The notes: a model not told the origin generated them from the sequence alone. A stretch of 64,000 bases of DNA from Pseudomonas sp. FeN3W (GCA_030263805.2 CP136010.1:2557001-2621000); one strand, 5' to 3'; positions 1 through 12,446 are shown, counted from the stretch's first letter. Made by a program: numbers and translations.

Positions 1-1838
1 GAACTGGTCGGCTCGTCCAGCAGCAGGATCGGCGGATCGAGCAACAATGCGCGCGCCAGCGCCACGCATTGGCGCTGGCCGCCGGACAGGTTCTGGCCGC
101 GCTCGCCCACCTGCAGCTCGTAGCCCTTCGAATGCAGCCGCGCAAATTCATGCACGCCGGCCAGCTCGGCGACCTTCACTACCCGATCGTCTTCGACATA
201 GCGCGCGCCCATCAGCAGGTTGTCGCGTAGCGTGCCGGAAAACAGCTGGATATCCTGGGCCACATAACCGATGTTGTTGCGCACGTCGCTCACATCCAGC
301 TGCCGCAGGTCGATACCGTCGACCAACAGGCTGCCCGCATCGGGCTGATGCAGGCCGACGATCAGCTTGGCCAGCGAGCTCTTGCCGGAGCCACTGCGGC
401 CGATGATGCCCACCTTCTCGCCTGGACGAATGACCAGACTGATCTGCCGCAGGGCGGCGTCCTTTTGTTCCGGGTAGTTGAAATCCACACCGCGGAATTC
501 GATCGCACCCTGCAGGTTTTCCCGCTTCAACGGCCGCTCGCCACTCTGCCGCTCCTGTGGCAACGCCATCATGTCGTTCACCGAACGCACCGTGACCTTG
601 GCCTGCTGATAGCGGGTAAGCAGACCCGCCACCTGACCGAGCGGAGCCAGGGCACGGCCGCTGAGCATGTAGCAGGCAATCAGCCCCCCCATGCTCAGCT
701 GGCCGTCGATGATCTGATACACGCCGAGCACGATCATCACCACACCAGCGAACTGCTGCAGCGCCATCGTGGAATTGAGCGCCAGGCTCGACAGCATGCG
801 CGCACGCAATTCGAGCCGGCTCAGGCTGCCGATGGTCTGCTCCCAAAGATGCTGACGCTCGCTTTCGGCGTTGTTGACCTTCACCGCATCGAGGCCTGCC
901 AACGTTTCGATCAGGCTCGACTGGCGCTCTGCCGATAGCGCCATGGTGCGCTCCAGAGTGTCGGCCAGGGGCCGCTGCAGCACGAAGCTGAGTGCGGCAA
1001 CCAGCGGGAAAGCCAACAGCGGCACCCACGCCAGATGCCCACCGATCAGCGCAATCACGGCAATGATCAGCAAGGTGAATGGCAGATCGATCAGACTCGC
1101 CAGCGTCAGCGAAGCGAGAAACTCGCGCAATGACTGGAATTCGTGAATGTGCTGGGCAAAGGTCCCGACGCGCGCCGGGCGATGGCGCATCAGCATGCCC
1201 GCCACCCGCTCGAACAGTGTGGCTGAGATGATCAGATCGGTTTTCTTGCCGGCCAGATCCAGACACAGCCCGCGCAATGTCTTGAGCAGCAGATCGAACA
1301 CGAACGCACCGCTGATGCCGATGGCCAGTACCCAGAGCGTCGCCTCGGCCTGGTTCGGTACCACACGGTCGTAGACGTTCATGACGAACAGTGGCGTGAC
1401 CAAACCAATGAGACTGATCACGAAGCTGGCGGCAACGGCATCGATATACAGCCAGCGAGAACGCTTCAGCGTGTCGCGAAACCAGTGAGTCGTCCGCGGG
1501 ATGAGTTCGCCGCGATCCAGATCGAAGCGGTGTTGCGGCTGAGCGAAAAAGGCCTGACCCGTGTAGTCCTCCTCGAGGATTTCACGCGCGACATCCAGCT
1601 CCCCACCCTCAGACTCGCTGGGCATCACCCGCGCCCGTCCGTCGGGCTGCCAGCCCAGCAACAATGCGCAACGCCCATCACGCAACAGCAACAGTGCTGG
1701 CAACGCGAGGGCGGAAATCTGAGTCAGCTCACGACGCAACCAACGCCCGCGCAGCCCCGCCCGGGCTGCCGCACGCGGCAACAGCTCGGGGGTCAGTCGA
1801 TGATCGGCGAGTGGCAAACCGGCGCTGAGCGTCGCCCG
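1..1838 (-). CDS. lapB: LapB-type type I secretion ABC transporter, partial at both ends
   Basis: Inner-membrane ATPase/permease expected to export the adjacent RTX adhesin with an MFP and a TolC-like outer-membrane partner. Reading the minus strand from 1838 gives one open frame: an N-terminal peptidase-like (C39-like) domain, the transmembrane ABC domain starting near RSRWLYIDAVAASFV, then the nucleotide-binding domain with Walker A GRSGSGKSS (about 375-410), the LSGGQ signature and LLLDEPT close to the window start. The 3' end lies outside the window. The 5' end is missing: the frame fades at RATLSAGLPL, which in LapB proteins lies about 40-50 residues after the start, and adhesin repeat sequence of the opposite strand begins at once. 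There is no start codon or promoter. Family assignment is firm; the gene name is by homology and context. Confidence 0.85.
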
Positions 1839-1840
1839 GC

Positions 1841-3295
1841 GAGTTCAACGGCACCCTGCCGACCGCCACCGATGTCGATGGCACGGTCGTCAGCTACCAG
1901 CTGGCGAGCGGTCCGGGTACCGGTAATGGCAGCGTCATCGTCAATACCGACGGCAGCTATGTCTTCACCCCAGGCACCGACTTCGATGCCCTGGCACCAG
2001 GGGCCAGCCGTGAGGTGACCTTCACCTACACCGCCACCGACAACAACGGCGGCATCAGTGCTCCGGCCACCGTGACCATTACTGTCACCGGTACCAACGA
2101 TGTTCCGGTCGCCACCGACAGCACCGGCACCACCAGCGAGAACGTCGAGTTCAATGGCACCCTGCCGACCGCCACCGATGTCGATGGCACGGTCGTCAGC
2201 TACCAGCTGGCGAGCGGTCCGGGTACCGGTAATGGCAGCGTCATCGTCAATACCGACGGCAGCTATGTCTTCACCCCAGGCACCGACTTCGATGCCCTGG
2301 CACCAGGGGCCAGCCGTGAGGTGACCTTCACCTACACCGCCACCGACAACAACGGCGGCGTCAGTGCTCCGGCCACTGTGACCATTACCGTCACCGGTAC
2401 CAACGATGTTCCGGTCGCCACCGACAGCACCGGCACCACCAGCGAGAACGTCGAGTTCAATGGCACCCTGCCGACCGCCACCGATGTCGATGGCACGGTC
2501 GTCAGCTACCAGCTGGCGAGCGGTCCGGGTACCGGTAATGGCAGCGTCATCGTCAATACCGACGGCAGCTATGTCTTCACCCCAGGCACCGACTTCGATG
2601 CCCTGGCACCAGGGGCCAGCCGTGAGGTGACCTTCACCTACACCGCCACCGACAACAACGGCGGCATCAGTGCTCCGGCCACCGTGACCATTACCGTCAC
2701 CGGTACCAACGATGCCGCCGTGATCGCCGGTGATACCGCGCAGTCCGCCGCTGAAACCAATGCACCGCTGACCCTCAACGGCGCGCTGACCAGCACCGAT
2801 ATCGATAACGCCGACAACAGCTTCACGGCGGCGACCATCGTGCGCGACAACGGGACCTTCACCCTGAACGCCAACGGGCAGTGGACCTTTGTCGCCAGCA
2901 GTGCCTTCAACGAGCTGAACGAAGGCCAGCAGGTTCAGGAGGTCTTCGATGTCACCAGCATCGATGGCACGCCGGCCACCGTGACCGTCACCATCACCGG
3001 TACCAACGATGCCGCCGTGATCGCCGGCGATACCGCGCAGTCCGCCGCTGAAACCAATGCACCGCTGACCCTCAACGGCACCCTGACCAGCACCGATGTC
3101 GATAACGCCGACAACAGCTTCACGGCGGCAACCATCGTGCGTGACAACGGGACCTTCACCCTGAACGCCAACGGGCAGTGGACCTTTGTCGCCAGCAGTG
3201 CCTTCAACGAGCTGAACGAAGGCCAGCAGGTTCAGGAAGTCTTCGATGTCACCAGCATCGATGGCACGCCGGCCACCGTGACCGTCACCATCACC
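1841..3295 (+). repeat. Tandem VCBS repeats in the adhesin, two unit types
   Basis: Type 1 units are 306 bp: a partial unit 1841-2089, then 2090-2395 and 2396-2701, nearly identical at DNA level. Type 2 units are 297 bp: 2702-2998 and 2999-3295, again nearly identical. Each unit starts with codons for GTND. The near-identity of neighbouring copies points to recent homogenisation, and also makes the region prone to collapse in assembly. Confidence 0.95.
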
Positions 3296-6200
3296 GGTAC
3301 CAACGATGCTCCGGTCGCCCAGGGCGACAGCTTCCAGACCGCCGAAGACACCCCACTCAGCCTCAGCCCGGCAAATCTACTAGGCAACGACAGCGATCCA
3401 GACGGCGACGCGTTGACGTTGGTATCGGTACAGAAGGCAGTTAACGGCACCGTGGAGTTGGTCAACGGAAATGTAGTATTTACCCCAACCGCAAACTACA
3501 GTGGCCCAGCATCCTTCGAATACTTAGTCAGCGACGGCAACGGCGGCACTGCAACCGCCACGGCTATGATCTCGATCAGCGCGGTTGCTGATGTTCCCAC
3601 ACTAACTACAGCGCCAGCCTCCGCTCCTCAGCCAACCGGATTGTTACTGCAATCCTGGAGCCAGCTTTCTAGCCTGAGCGGAACCGGCAATGGTGCTAAC
3701 CCCTCAACGCTGAAGGCAGCTATCGACGCAGCAGGATCGCCCTCTAGCTCATCGACACTATCCGACGCCCACCTGAGCAGCGTAACTGCGGGGGTTGCGA
3801 ACAAACTCTCTGGCCTGATCTACCTGGAAGCTGGAAAAACTTACACCTTCAGCGGCGTAGGCGATGACAGCGTCGCAGTGGTCGTGGGCGGCAGCCATGT
3901 GGCCAGCGCCACATGGGGAGGTTCTGGCGGGACCAACGGCAACTTCAGCGGAACATTCATCCCTTCCAGCTCCGGCTATTACACGCTTGCCATCTACCAG
4001 CACAATCAGGCCGGCGCGGGTAATCTGGATGTCAACGTCCAGGTGAATGGTGGACCGGTAACGAATCTAGCGACCGCCAATATCGGTCTCTACAAGAACC
4101 CAAGTGACGTACTAGGCGATGGGGTTCGCCTGTCGGATCTAACCTATGACATTTCCGGCAATGCCTATTACCAATCGTATGGTTACAACGAGGGCGCTCA
4201 GGGAAGCACCATTCCGCTGTCCCGCCTGTCTGCCGATCTGGTCGACCGCGACGGCTCGGAAGCCCTGTCGCTCGAAGTTTCGAATATTCCGGCTGGCATG
4301 CGCTTGAGCGATGGCACGCATACGTTCACTGCGAGCGGGGAAGTGAGCAAGGTCGACGTCAGCCAATGGGACCTGAGCAAGCTGACCGTCACCCCACCGC
4401 CCGGCTACTCGGGCCAGTTCGAGCTAACCGTCAGCGCGACCGCCACCGAGGCGAGCAATGCGGATGAGGCCAGCACGACGCTTACCCTGCCGGTTACGGT
4501 GCACCCTGACAACGCGCTGCAGATCGGCAATGGCGCGAACAGCAATGGCAACGACAATATCGTCGGCGGAAACGGCAACGATGTGCTGCTCGGAGACGAG
4601 GGCGGCACGCTGGTCATTACCCAGCCCGGCATCAGCTACAACATCGCGCTATTGGTGGATACCTCGGGCAGTATGGAAGGCAACCTGATGACCCTGACCA
4701 AGGCAGCGCTGAAAAGCTTCGCCGCCAGCCTCGTCGGGCATGATGGAGTGATCAACATTGCCCTGATCGGTTTCGCAGGGCTGAGCCAGACCAACGTGAA
4801 AATCTCCTTCGCCGACTTGCAGAGCGGCAACCTGACGGCTCTCAACAACGCGATCGATAATCTGCAAGCCACGGGTGGCACGAACTACGAGGCTGGCTTC
4901 AAGACAGCGGCAAACTGGTTCGATACTCATGCAGATGCCACATCCGGCTATCAGAACCTGACCTACTTCCTGACGGATGGTGATCCGACCTATTACCTCA
5001 ATGGGAGCAATGAAGCCGGAACGGGTAACTCGACCTCTTACGAGACCCTGCAGGAATCGGTGGCTGCGTTCAATCAGTACAGCGCCAGCCTTGGCAAGGT
5101 CCATGCCATCGGCATTGGCTCCGGCGTAAGCGAGCAATACCTGCAATTCTTCGACAACACCGGTGCTGGCGTCGATGCGACGGTGGGCTTCAACCCGACG
5201 ACGCTGTACAACTTCAACTCGGGCGGCCTGAGTAACTGGGGCATCGAGGGAACCAGCGGCTCCGCGAACAGTGGCAGCGCCGTAGAGCGAGTCAACAACT
5301 TCGGAAGCAATAACGACTATCTGTGCATCCGGGACAACTATCACGCCAGTAGCCCCGAGGCCTCGACCAAAGCCACTACGCCCGGCATGTCCGTCACTGC
5401 GGCCCAGAACGGGGATGCCTTTGGTTTCAGCTTCCGCACCAGCAATTTCGGCGATGCGGACACCTTCACTTGGAAGCTCGTGAACAACTCGGGCCAGATC
5501 ATCGACCAGGGCACCCATAGCGGTGAACTGACGTCATTCACCGCAGTGACGACCAAGCCGGTTGTCGGCGCCGGCACCTACAGGTTCATCTTCGAGGTAC
5601 TGGATGGTTCCTCGGGCGGTGGCAATGCCGAAATCCAGATCGACGACATTGTCCGCTATCAGGATGTGGTCGCCGCGCCAGCGAGCGACGTGGATATCGT
5701 GACCAACGCCAACCAGTTCGCTGCCGCCCTGCAAGGTGGCTCCACGGCACTCGACCCGGTCGCAGTCGGCCATGATGTCATCGCGGGCGGCTCCGGCCAT
5801 GACATCATCTTCGGCGACGTGATCAATACCGATGAGCTGCCGTGGGCTGAGAACAATCTGATAAAACCGGACAACCTGCCCAACGGCTCGGGGGTTACGG
5901 CGCTTGAGAAGTTCCTCGAGATGAAGAATGGCGTCGCTCCGACTGACGCGGATCTTTATGGCTACATCCGCGCTAACCATGAGCAATTCAACGTTGCCGG
6001 CGACACCCGCGGGGGCAACGATACTCTCAACGGTGGAGCAGGCAACGACATCCTCTATGGTCAGGGTGGCAACGACATTCTGATCGGTGGGGCCGGTGAC
6101 GACATCCTCTATGGCGGCACTGGCGCGGATACCTTCGTTTGGCAGAAAGGCGATATCGGCCACGATGTGATCAAGGACTTCAATGCAAGCGAAGGCGACC

Positions 6201-6457
6201 GTATAGATCTGCGCGATCTGCTTCAGGGTGAGAACGATGGCAACATCCTAAATTACCTGCGGGTCGACACCGCTACTTCGACGTTGCAGATCAGCACCAC
6301 CGGAGTCCTAAATGAAAGCGGCAGCAACGCTGACGTGACCATCAAGCTGGAAAACGGCGGCAGTGCAGTGAACCTCTCGTCCTATGGCTCGACCTCGGCG
6401 GATATCATCAATGCGCTGGTCGGACAGCACGATCTGATCAAGATCGACCACAATTGA
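1841..6457 (+). CDS. Giant RTX/VCBS biofilm adhesin, 5'-truncated
   Basis: C-terminal 1,538 residues of a large surface adhesin of the LapA/type I secretion class. The open frame begins at 1841 inside a repeat; an in-frame TGA lies at 1826-1828 and no credible start exists, so the first GTG (2015) is not a real start. Domains in order: VCBS-type repeats (1841-3295), a cadherin-like repeat (about 3296-3590), a PA14-like beta domain (about 3640-4070), a second beta region, a von Willebrand A domain with the MIDAS motif DTSGSM (about 4650-5160), a lectin-like beta region (about 5200-5670), RTX nonapeptides of the GGAGNDILYG type (about 6010-6120) and a C-terminal type I secretion signal. The N-terminal retention module that LapG would cut is missing. 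Neighbours lapB, lapD and lapG fit a c-di-GMP-controlled adhesin. Confidence 0.88.
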   Translation, partial: EFNGTLPTATDVDGTVVSYQLASGPGTGNGSVIVNTDGSYVFTPGTDFDALAPGASREVTFTYTATDNNGGISAPATVTITVTGTNDVPVATDSTGTTSENVEFNGTLPTATDVDGTVVSYQLASGPGTGNGSVIVNTDGSYVFTPGTDFDALAPGASREVTFTYTATDNNGGVSAPATVTITVTGTNDVPVATDSTGTTSENVEFNGTLPTATDVDGTVVSYQLASGPGTGNGSVIVNTDGSYVFTPGTDFDALAPGASREVTFTYTATDNNGGISAPATVTITVTGTNDAAVIAGDTAQSAAETNAPLTLNGALTSTDIDNADNSFTAATIVRDNGTFTLNANGQWTFVASSAFNELNEGQQVQEVFDVTSIDGTPATVTVTITGTNDAAVIAGDTAQSAAETNAPLTLNGTLTSTDVDNADNSFTAATIVRDNGTFTLNANGQWTFVASSAFNELNEGQQVQEVFDVTSIDGTPATVTVTITGTNDAPVAQGDSFQTAEDTPLSLSPANLLGNDSDPDGDALTLVSVQKAVNGTVELVNGNVVFTPTANYSGPASFEYLVSDGNGGTATATAMISISAVADVPTLTTAPASAPQPTGLLLQSWSQLSSLSGTGNGANPSTLKAAIDAAGSPSSSSTLSDAHLSSVTAGVANKLSGLIYLEAGKTYTFSGVGDDSVAVVVGGSHVASATWGGSGGTNGNFSGTFIPSSSGYYTLAIYQHNQAGAGNLDVNVQVNGGPVTNLATANIGLYKNPSDVLGDGVRLSDLTYDISGNAYYQSYGYNEGAQGSTIPLSRLSADLVDRDGSEALSLEVSNIPAGMRLSDGTHTFTASGEVSKVDVSQWDLSKLTVTPPPGYSGQFELTVSATATEASNADEASTTLTLPVTVHPDNALQIGNGANSNGNDNIVGGNGNDVLLGDEGGTLVITQPGISYNIALLVDTSGSMEGNLMTLTKAALKSFAASLVGHDGVINIALIGFAGLSQTNVKISFADLQSGNLTALNNAIDNLQATGGTNYEAGFKTAANWFDTHADATSGYQNLTYFLTDGDPTYYLNGSNEAGTGNSTSYETLQESVAAFNQYSASLGKVHAIGIGSGVSEQYLQFFDNTGAGVDATVGFNPTTLYNFNSGGLSNWGIEGTSGSANSGSAVERVNNFGSNNDYLCIRDNYHASSPEASTKATTPGMSVTAAQNGDAFGFSFRTSNFGDADTFTWKLVNNSGQIIDQGTHSGELTSFTAVTTKPVVGAGTYRFIFEVLDGSSGGGNAEIQIDDIVRYQDVVAAPASDVDIVTNANQFAAALQGGSTALDPVAVGHDVIAGGSGHDIIFGDVINTDELPWAENNLIKPDNLPNGSGVTALEKFLEMKNGVAPTDADLYGYIRANHEQFNVAGDTRGGNDTLNGGAGNDILYGQGGNDILIGGAGDDILYGGTGADTFVWQKGDIGHDVIKDFNASEGDRIDLRDLLQGENDGNILNYLRVDTATSTLQISTTGVLNESGSNADVTIKLENGGSAVNLSSYGSTSADIINALVGQHDLIKIDHN

Positions 6458-6463
6458 GGACAT

Positions 6464-6492
6464 GCCCTGCGCACCCATTGGATGCGCAGGGC
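6464..6492 (+). terminator. Hairpin after the adhesin gene
   Basis: GCCCTGCGCA (6464-6473) pairs with TGCGCAGGGC (6483-6492) over a 9-nt loop, just after the adhesin stop. There is no clear T run, so it may act as a weak terminator or an mRNA-stabilising hairpin before the next gene. Confidence 0.55.
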
Positions 6493-6514
6493 GCACCTCT
6501 AATCGGACAATCCC

Positions 6515-6844
6515 ATGCCGTATATCAAGCGTGATGGAAGCGGGCGCCTGCTCCAAGTAGAGCCGGCGCCCTTTAACGACATGACCGGCGAACTGCCGGA
6601 CGACGACAGCGAAGTACGCGCCTGGCTCGCCGCTCAGGACAGTCTTGCCCACTTGCGCCAGAGCGATCTGGAGATGGTGCGGGTACTGGAGGATCTGATC
6701 AATGCCTTGATCGACAAGGGCGTGCTGCGTATCACCGACCTTCCGGATTCCGCTCAAGCCAAGCTGGCCGGACGGAGCCGGGCGCGCAATGCGCTCGGCT
6801 CGACTCGCTTACTGGTCGACGATGACGACACCGGCGTGATCTGA
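6515..6844 (+). CDS. Conserved small protein, 'tryptophan synthase subunit beta-like' family
   Basis: A 109-residue soluble acidic protein beginning MPYIKRDGSGRL. Proteins of this type in Pseudomonas carry the misleading label 'tryptophan synthase subunit beta like' although they lack any PLP-enzyme fold. There is no signal peptide or membrane segment. It lies 57 bp after the adhesin, and its stop codon touches the lapD stop with no gap, so it shares the locus of the Lap system. A role in the adhesin system is suggested only by context. Confidence 0.6.
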   Translation: MPYIKRDGSGRLLQVEPAPFNDMTGELPDDDSEVRAWLAAQDSLAHLRQSDLEMVRVLEDLINALIDKGVLRITDLPDSAQAKLAGRSRARNALGSTRLLVDDDDTGVI

Positions 6845-8791
6845 TCAGTTAGCGTTGCCCTGCAACGGTGCCGGATTGCCCAGCAGCCGGCCCTGACCAC
6901 CTTCGAAACCCAGCGCTCGGAGGGTCATCCACGCCCCTTCCGTTTCTACCTGTTCGGCGATCAACGGCAGATCGATGCTGTGCGCCGCACGCTGCATGGC
7001 CTGGATGAATAGATGCTTGTCGTCTTCGGTATCGACGCCGCGCAGGTAGCTGCCATCGACCTTCAGATAGCCCAGTCCCAGTCGCGCCAGGTTGCCGATC
7101 ATGCTGAAGCGTCCACCGAAGTGCTGAATGCCCAATCCGAACCCTAGCTGTCGCAGGCGGCGGGCCAGCTGTTCGAGGCTCGCCTGATCCGGTAGCTGGG
7201 CTTCGTCCAATTCGATCGTCAGCAGACCGGCCACGTCGCCATGGCGCGCCAGCAACTCGAACACGTTCTCGCGCGAGACCGGATCTGCCAACGTGCTGCC
7301 GCAGAGGCTGATCGCCAGTGGCGAGTGGTGAACGTCCAGGGTTTCCAACGTCTGACGCAGCATGGCCAGATCGAGGCGTGCCGTCCAACCGAAGCGCTCC
7401 AGCCAGGGGAGGAAGCGTGCCGCCGGAACCACATCGCCCTGCTGGTCCACCAGCCGGGCCAGAACCTTGCTGTGGATGAGCCGTTGTGGCTCGACGGCGC
7501 TCATCACAGGCTGGAAATACAACTGGAGCAAGCCATTCTCCAGTGCACCGTCGAGTAACCGGTACCAGTCTTGATGCTGCTCGGCGACGGGTACCTCAGT
7601 GCCAGGTTCAGAGCAGGCCCAGGCCTGGCGCGACTGGCTCGCGGCCTGCGCCAGTGCCTGGTCGAGAGCGGCGTAGAGCACCGGAACACTATGCTCTTGC
7701 GAGAATGCCGTCAGACCGATGTGGGCCACTGGCAATACATCGGCGAGTCCGGTTTGCTGCAGCGATGCCAATGTATGCTCGATCTGTTCGGCCAGGCGTA
7801 GCGCTTCGAGCCGATCGAGCCCTACCGCCAGCAGAGCGAATTCGCCACCGCGCGTCCGTCCGATCAGGAAGCGATCCGCAGTGACCTGGCGCAACTGTTC
7901 GGCCACCGCGCGCAGCAGCTCATCCGTGCGTGCACCGCCGAGCCGCTGATTGAGCCCGGTGAGGTCATTGATACGCAGCAGGAACATATAGCCGCTACCG
8001 ACCAGGTCCTCTCCGCTCAAGCGAGCCTGCAGCTGCATGTCGAAGTGCCGGCGGTTGCTCAGGCCGGTCAGGCCGTCATGATAGGCCTCGTCACGCAGGC
8101 GCTCGCTGCGGCGCGCCTCCTCATCGAACAGCGCCTTGAGCTTCTCCACCATGAGGTTCATGGCCAGCACCACGCGGCGTAGCTCCGGGGTTTCCGGCAG
8201 CTGCGGAACGCTGAGGAACTCACGGCGTGTAATGGCCTGGGACTGCTCGACCATATCGTCGAGCGGGCGCAGCTGGCGTCGCAACAGCGCCGCGCCCAGC
8301 ATTGCACTGACGACGCCACAGAGCACCAGCCAGCCGAACATGCCGAGGGTGCTCTGCCACAGGCGCGAAACGGCGAACATCGGATGGCTGACCACCTCCA
8401 CGCGCGCGGCCTGCTGCCAGCCGCGGCTGACGATCGCCTCACCGCCCTCCGGCTGCAAGTCGATGAGGCTGACGAACCATTGCGGTGCGCTGCCGGCATC
8501 CGGCTCGGCTTGCCGCTCGATCATCGGCTGTTCGGTTTCCAGTTCGATCACGCGGATCGACTGGTAATAGCCACTATCGAACAGCGAGCTGACCACAAGC
8601 TCGACCATGGCCGGGTCGTCGATATTGGCGGTCAGCGACAGACCCAGCGCCGTGGCCGCATCCTGCGCGTGTGAACGCAGCTGGTTGGCGTATTGATCAC
8701 GCGAACTTTCCAGACTGACCACGAAGCTGCCAGTGAAGGCGGCGAGCAGAAACAGACAGATCGCCAGCAACAGCTGTTTGAACAGAGACAT
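6845..8791 (-). CDS. lapD: LapD, inside-out c-di-GMP receptor controlling adhesin retention
   Basis: 648 residues. An N-terminal membrane helix (about 7-27), a periplasmic LapD/MoxY-type domain, a second helix (about 150-172), HAMP, then GGDEF-like and EAL-like domains. Both catalytic motifs are degenerate: RGGEF replaces GGDEF (about residue 313) and KVLAR replaces the EAL signature (about residue 442), as in known LapD, which binds but neither makes nor breaks c-di-GMP. In the family, c-di-GMP binding to the EAL-like domain makes the periplasmic domain sequester LapG, so the adhesin stays on the surface. It lies 9 bp after lapG in the same operon. Start ATG at 8791. Confidence 0.93.
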   Translation of the reverse strand: MSLFKQLLLAICLFLLAAFTGSFVVSLESSRDQYANQLRSHAQDAATALGLSLTANIDDPAMVELVVSSLFDSGYYQSIRVIELETEQPMIERQAEPDAGSAPQWFVSLIDLQPEGGEAIVSRGWQQAARVEVVSHPMFAVSRLWQSTLGMFGWLVLCGVVSAMLGAALLRRQLRPLDDMVEQSQAITRREFLSVPQLPETPELRRVVLAMNLMVEKLKALFDEEARRSERLRDEAYHDGLTGLSNRRHFDMQLQARLSGEDLVGSGYMFLLRINDLTGLNQRLGGARTDELLRAVAEQLRQVTADRFLIGRTRGGEFALLAVGLDRLEALRLAEQIEHTLASLQQTGLADVLPVAHIGLTAFSQEHSVPVLYAALDQALAQAASQSRQAWACSEPGTEVPVAEQHQDWYRLLDGALENGLLQLYFQPVMSAVEPQRLIHSKVLARLVDQQGDVVPAARFLPWLERFGWTARLDLAMLRQTLETLDVHHSPLAISLCGSTLADPVSRENVFELLARHGDVAGLLTIELDEAQLPDQASLEQLARRLRQLGFGLGIQHFGGRFSMIGNLARLGLGYLKVDGSYLRGVDTEDDKHLFIQAMQRAAHSIDLPLIAEQVETEGAWMTLRALGFEGGQGRLLGNPAPLQGNAN

Positions 8792-8800
8792 GTGAAACTC

Positions 8801-9496
8801 CTACGATCCGGACCCGGCCGGAAAACCTTCCGCTTGCATCTTTTTCAGCAAATCCTGCCAGCGCGACAGCTTCTTGCTGTCACTGACCTGCTTGTCACCA
8901 CTTCGCCCCGGCAGCCACAGCCCTTCACCGTTGAACGCGTAAACGGGAACCAGATCGCTGCGCTGCGTCGCCGGCAGAATGCCGCCGACCAGATTGTCCA
9001 GCACCAGGGGTACAGCGCCAGGCTGCTCGTAATACGTCAGGACCATATGCGCCTGATTGAGCCGGACGGCCTTGACGTAGGTGATACGCAGCTTGTCGGC
9101 CGAAACACCGAGACGGCGCAGGGTCACGTACTTGGCGATGGCAAAGTCTTCGCAGTCGCCACCACCAATGCGCAAGGCTTCGACCGGGGTGGCCCAATAG
9201 TCGGTCTGCCGCCAGAGCCTGACATCATCTTCGAAACGAAGCTGGTGATTGAAGAAGTTGTTCACCGCACGCAGCTTGTCGTGCTCGGCCGCCGCCCCCT
9301 GTTCGCCCAGCAGCTGCTGCCACGCCAGCAGGCGCTCGCGTCCTTCGCCCAGCGAGCCATAGCGTTTTTCAGCCAGGTCCAGAATGCGCGGGAAATCCCA
9401 GTCGTCCGCCACGGCCCAGACGAGTTGAGCCAGGCCCAGCGCGCCGAGCAAAGCGATGACGTAGCGAAAGGGGGCAAGCCGCGTCTGGCCAAACAT
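8801..9496 (-). CDS. lapG: LapG, periplasmic cysteine protease releasing the adhesin
   Basis: 231 residues from the ATG at 9496 (MFGQTRLAPF); an upstream in-frame extension has no family support. A hydrophobic N-terminus (about 10-28) gives export. The transglutaminase-like catalytic triad is visible: Cys in GGGDCEDF (about 114), His in NQAHMVL (about 150) and Asp in LVLDNL (about 167). Known LapG is calcium-dependent and cuts a di-alanine site in the N-terminal retention module of LapA-type adhesins when LapD lets it go. It is the first gene of the lapG-lapD operon. Confidence 0.93.
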   Translation of the reverse strand: MFGQTRLAPFRYVIALLGALGLAQLVWAVADDWDFPRILDLAEKRYGSLGEGRERLLAWQQLLGEQGAAAEHDKLRAVNNFFNHQLRFEDDVRLWRQTDYWATPVEALRIGGGDCEDFAIAKYVTLRRLGVSADKLRITYVKAVRLNQAHMVLTYYEQPGAVPLVLDNLVGGILPATQRSDLVPVYAFNGEGLWLPGRSGDKQVSDSKKLSRWQDLLKKMQAEGFPAGSGS

Positions 9497-9735
9497 GACT
9501 ACAACTCTTGACGGCGGGCGGGGCGGCTGTTCAGCCGCCACTGATGGCTCAGTGCCACTTGAAAGCTGGATGGTGGCGGCAAGACCGTTAAAACACAAGC
9601 GCCACACCCACTGGCGCGACGGCTGGCGGGCGCGTCCGCAGGATACATCTCTTGAGCGCCCGAATCAGGGCCTCGGCAGTTATACTTGCCCGCTTTTCTG
9701 GCCGGCCGGCCGTCATTCCGCCCGCAGGACATCAC

Positions 9736-12051
<2,316 letters not shown>

Positions 12052-12053
12052 GC

Positions 12054-12443
12054 ATGAGCATTCGAGTCGAGGCGGTAGGCAATTCCAGCGCCTTCGGCCG
12101 CCTGCTCGGCCTGGAGATTCACCAAGTCGGCAATGGCGAGGCCGTGCTCGGCCTGACCATGCACGACGGCCTGCGCAACCTGCACGGCAAGCTGCACGGC
12201 GGCGCGCTGTTCTCGCTGATCGACACCGCCATGGGCCAGGCCAGCCACAGCCTGGGCGATGGCTCGCCGAACAGCGTCACGTTGGAGTGCAAGGTCAACT
12301 ACATCCGCCCGGTGACCGATGGCGAGCTGCGCTGTCGCGCCTGGGTGGTGCATGGCGGCCGGCGGACCCAGGTGCTCGAAGCCGAGGTGCACCAGGGCGA
12401 CAAGCTGATCGCCAAGGCCCAGGCGACCTTCGCCTGCCTTTGA
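12054..12443 (+). CDS. PaaI-family hotdog thioesterase
   Basis: 129 residues, ATG two bases after the tex stop, so translationally coupled. Hotdog fold with the family's N-L-x-G-x-L-H-G-G pattern (NLHGKLHGGALFSLIDTAMG, about 42-61) containing the active-site region. Members hydrolyse acyl- or aryl-CoA thioesters; the substrate cannot be read from sequence. Confidence 0.85.
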   Translation: MSIRVEAVGNSSAFGRLLGLEIHQVGNGEAVLGLTMHDGLRNLHGKLHGGALFSLIDTAMGQASHSLGDGSPNSVTLECKVNYIRPVTDGELRCRAWVVHGGRRTQVLEAEVHQGDKLIAKAQATFACL

Positions 12444-12446
12444 ATA

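Noticed and set aside
1485..2018. Possible plus-strand gene bridging lapB and the adhesin
   Set aside because: Its sequence is the antisense of lapB joined to an out-of-frame repeat; it reflects the junction, not a gene.
1841..3295. CRISPR-like regular repeats
   Set aside because: The units are 297-306 bp, contiguous and in frame, encoding VCBS domains; there are no spacers.
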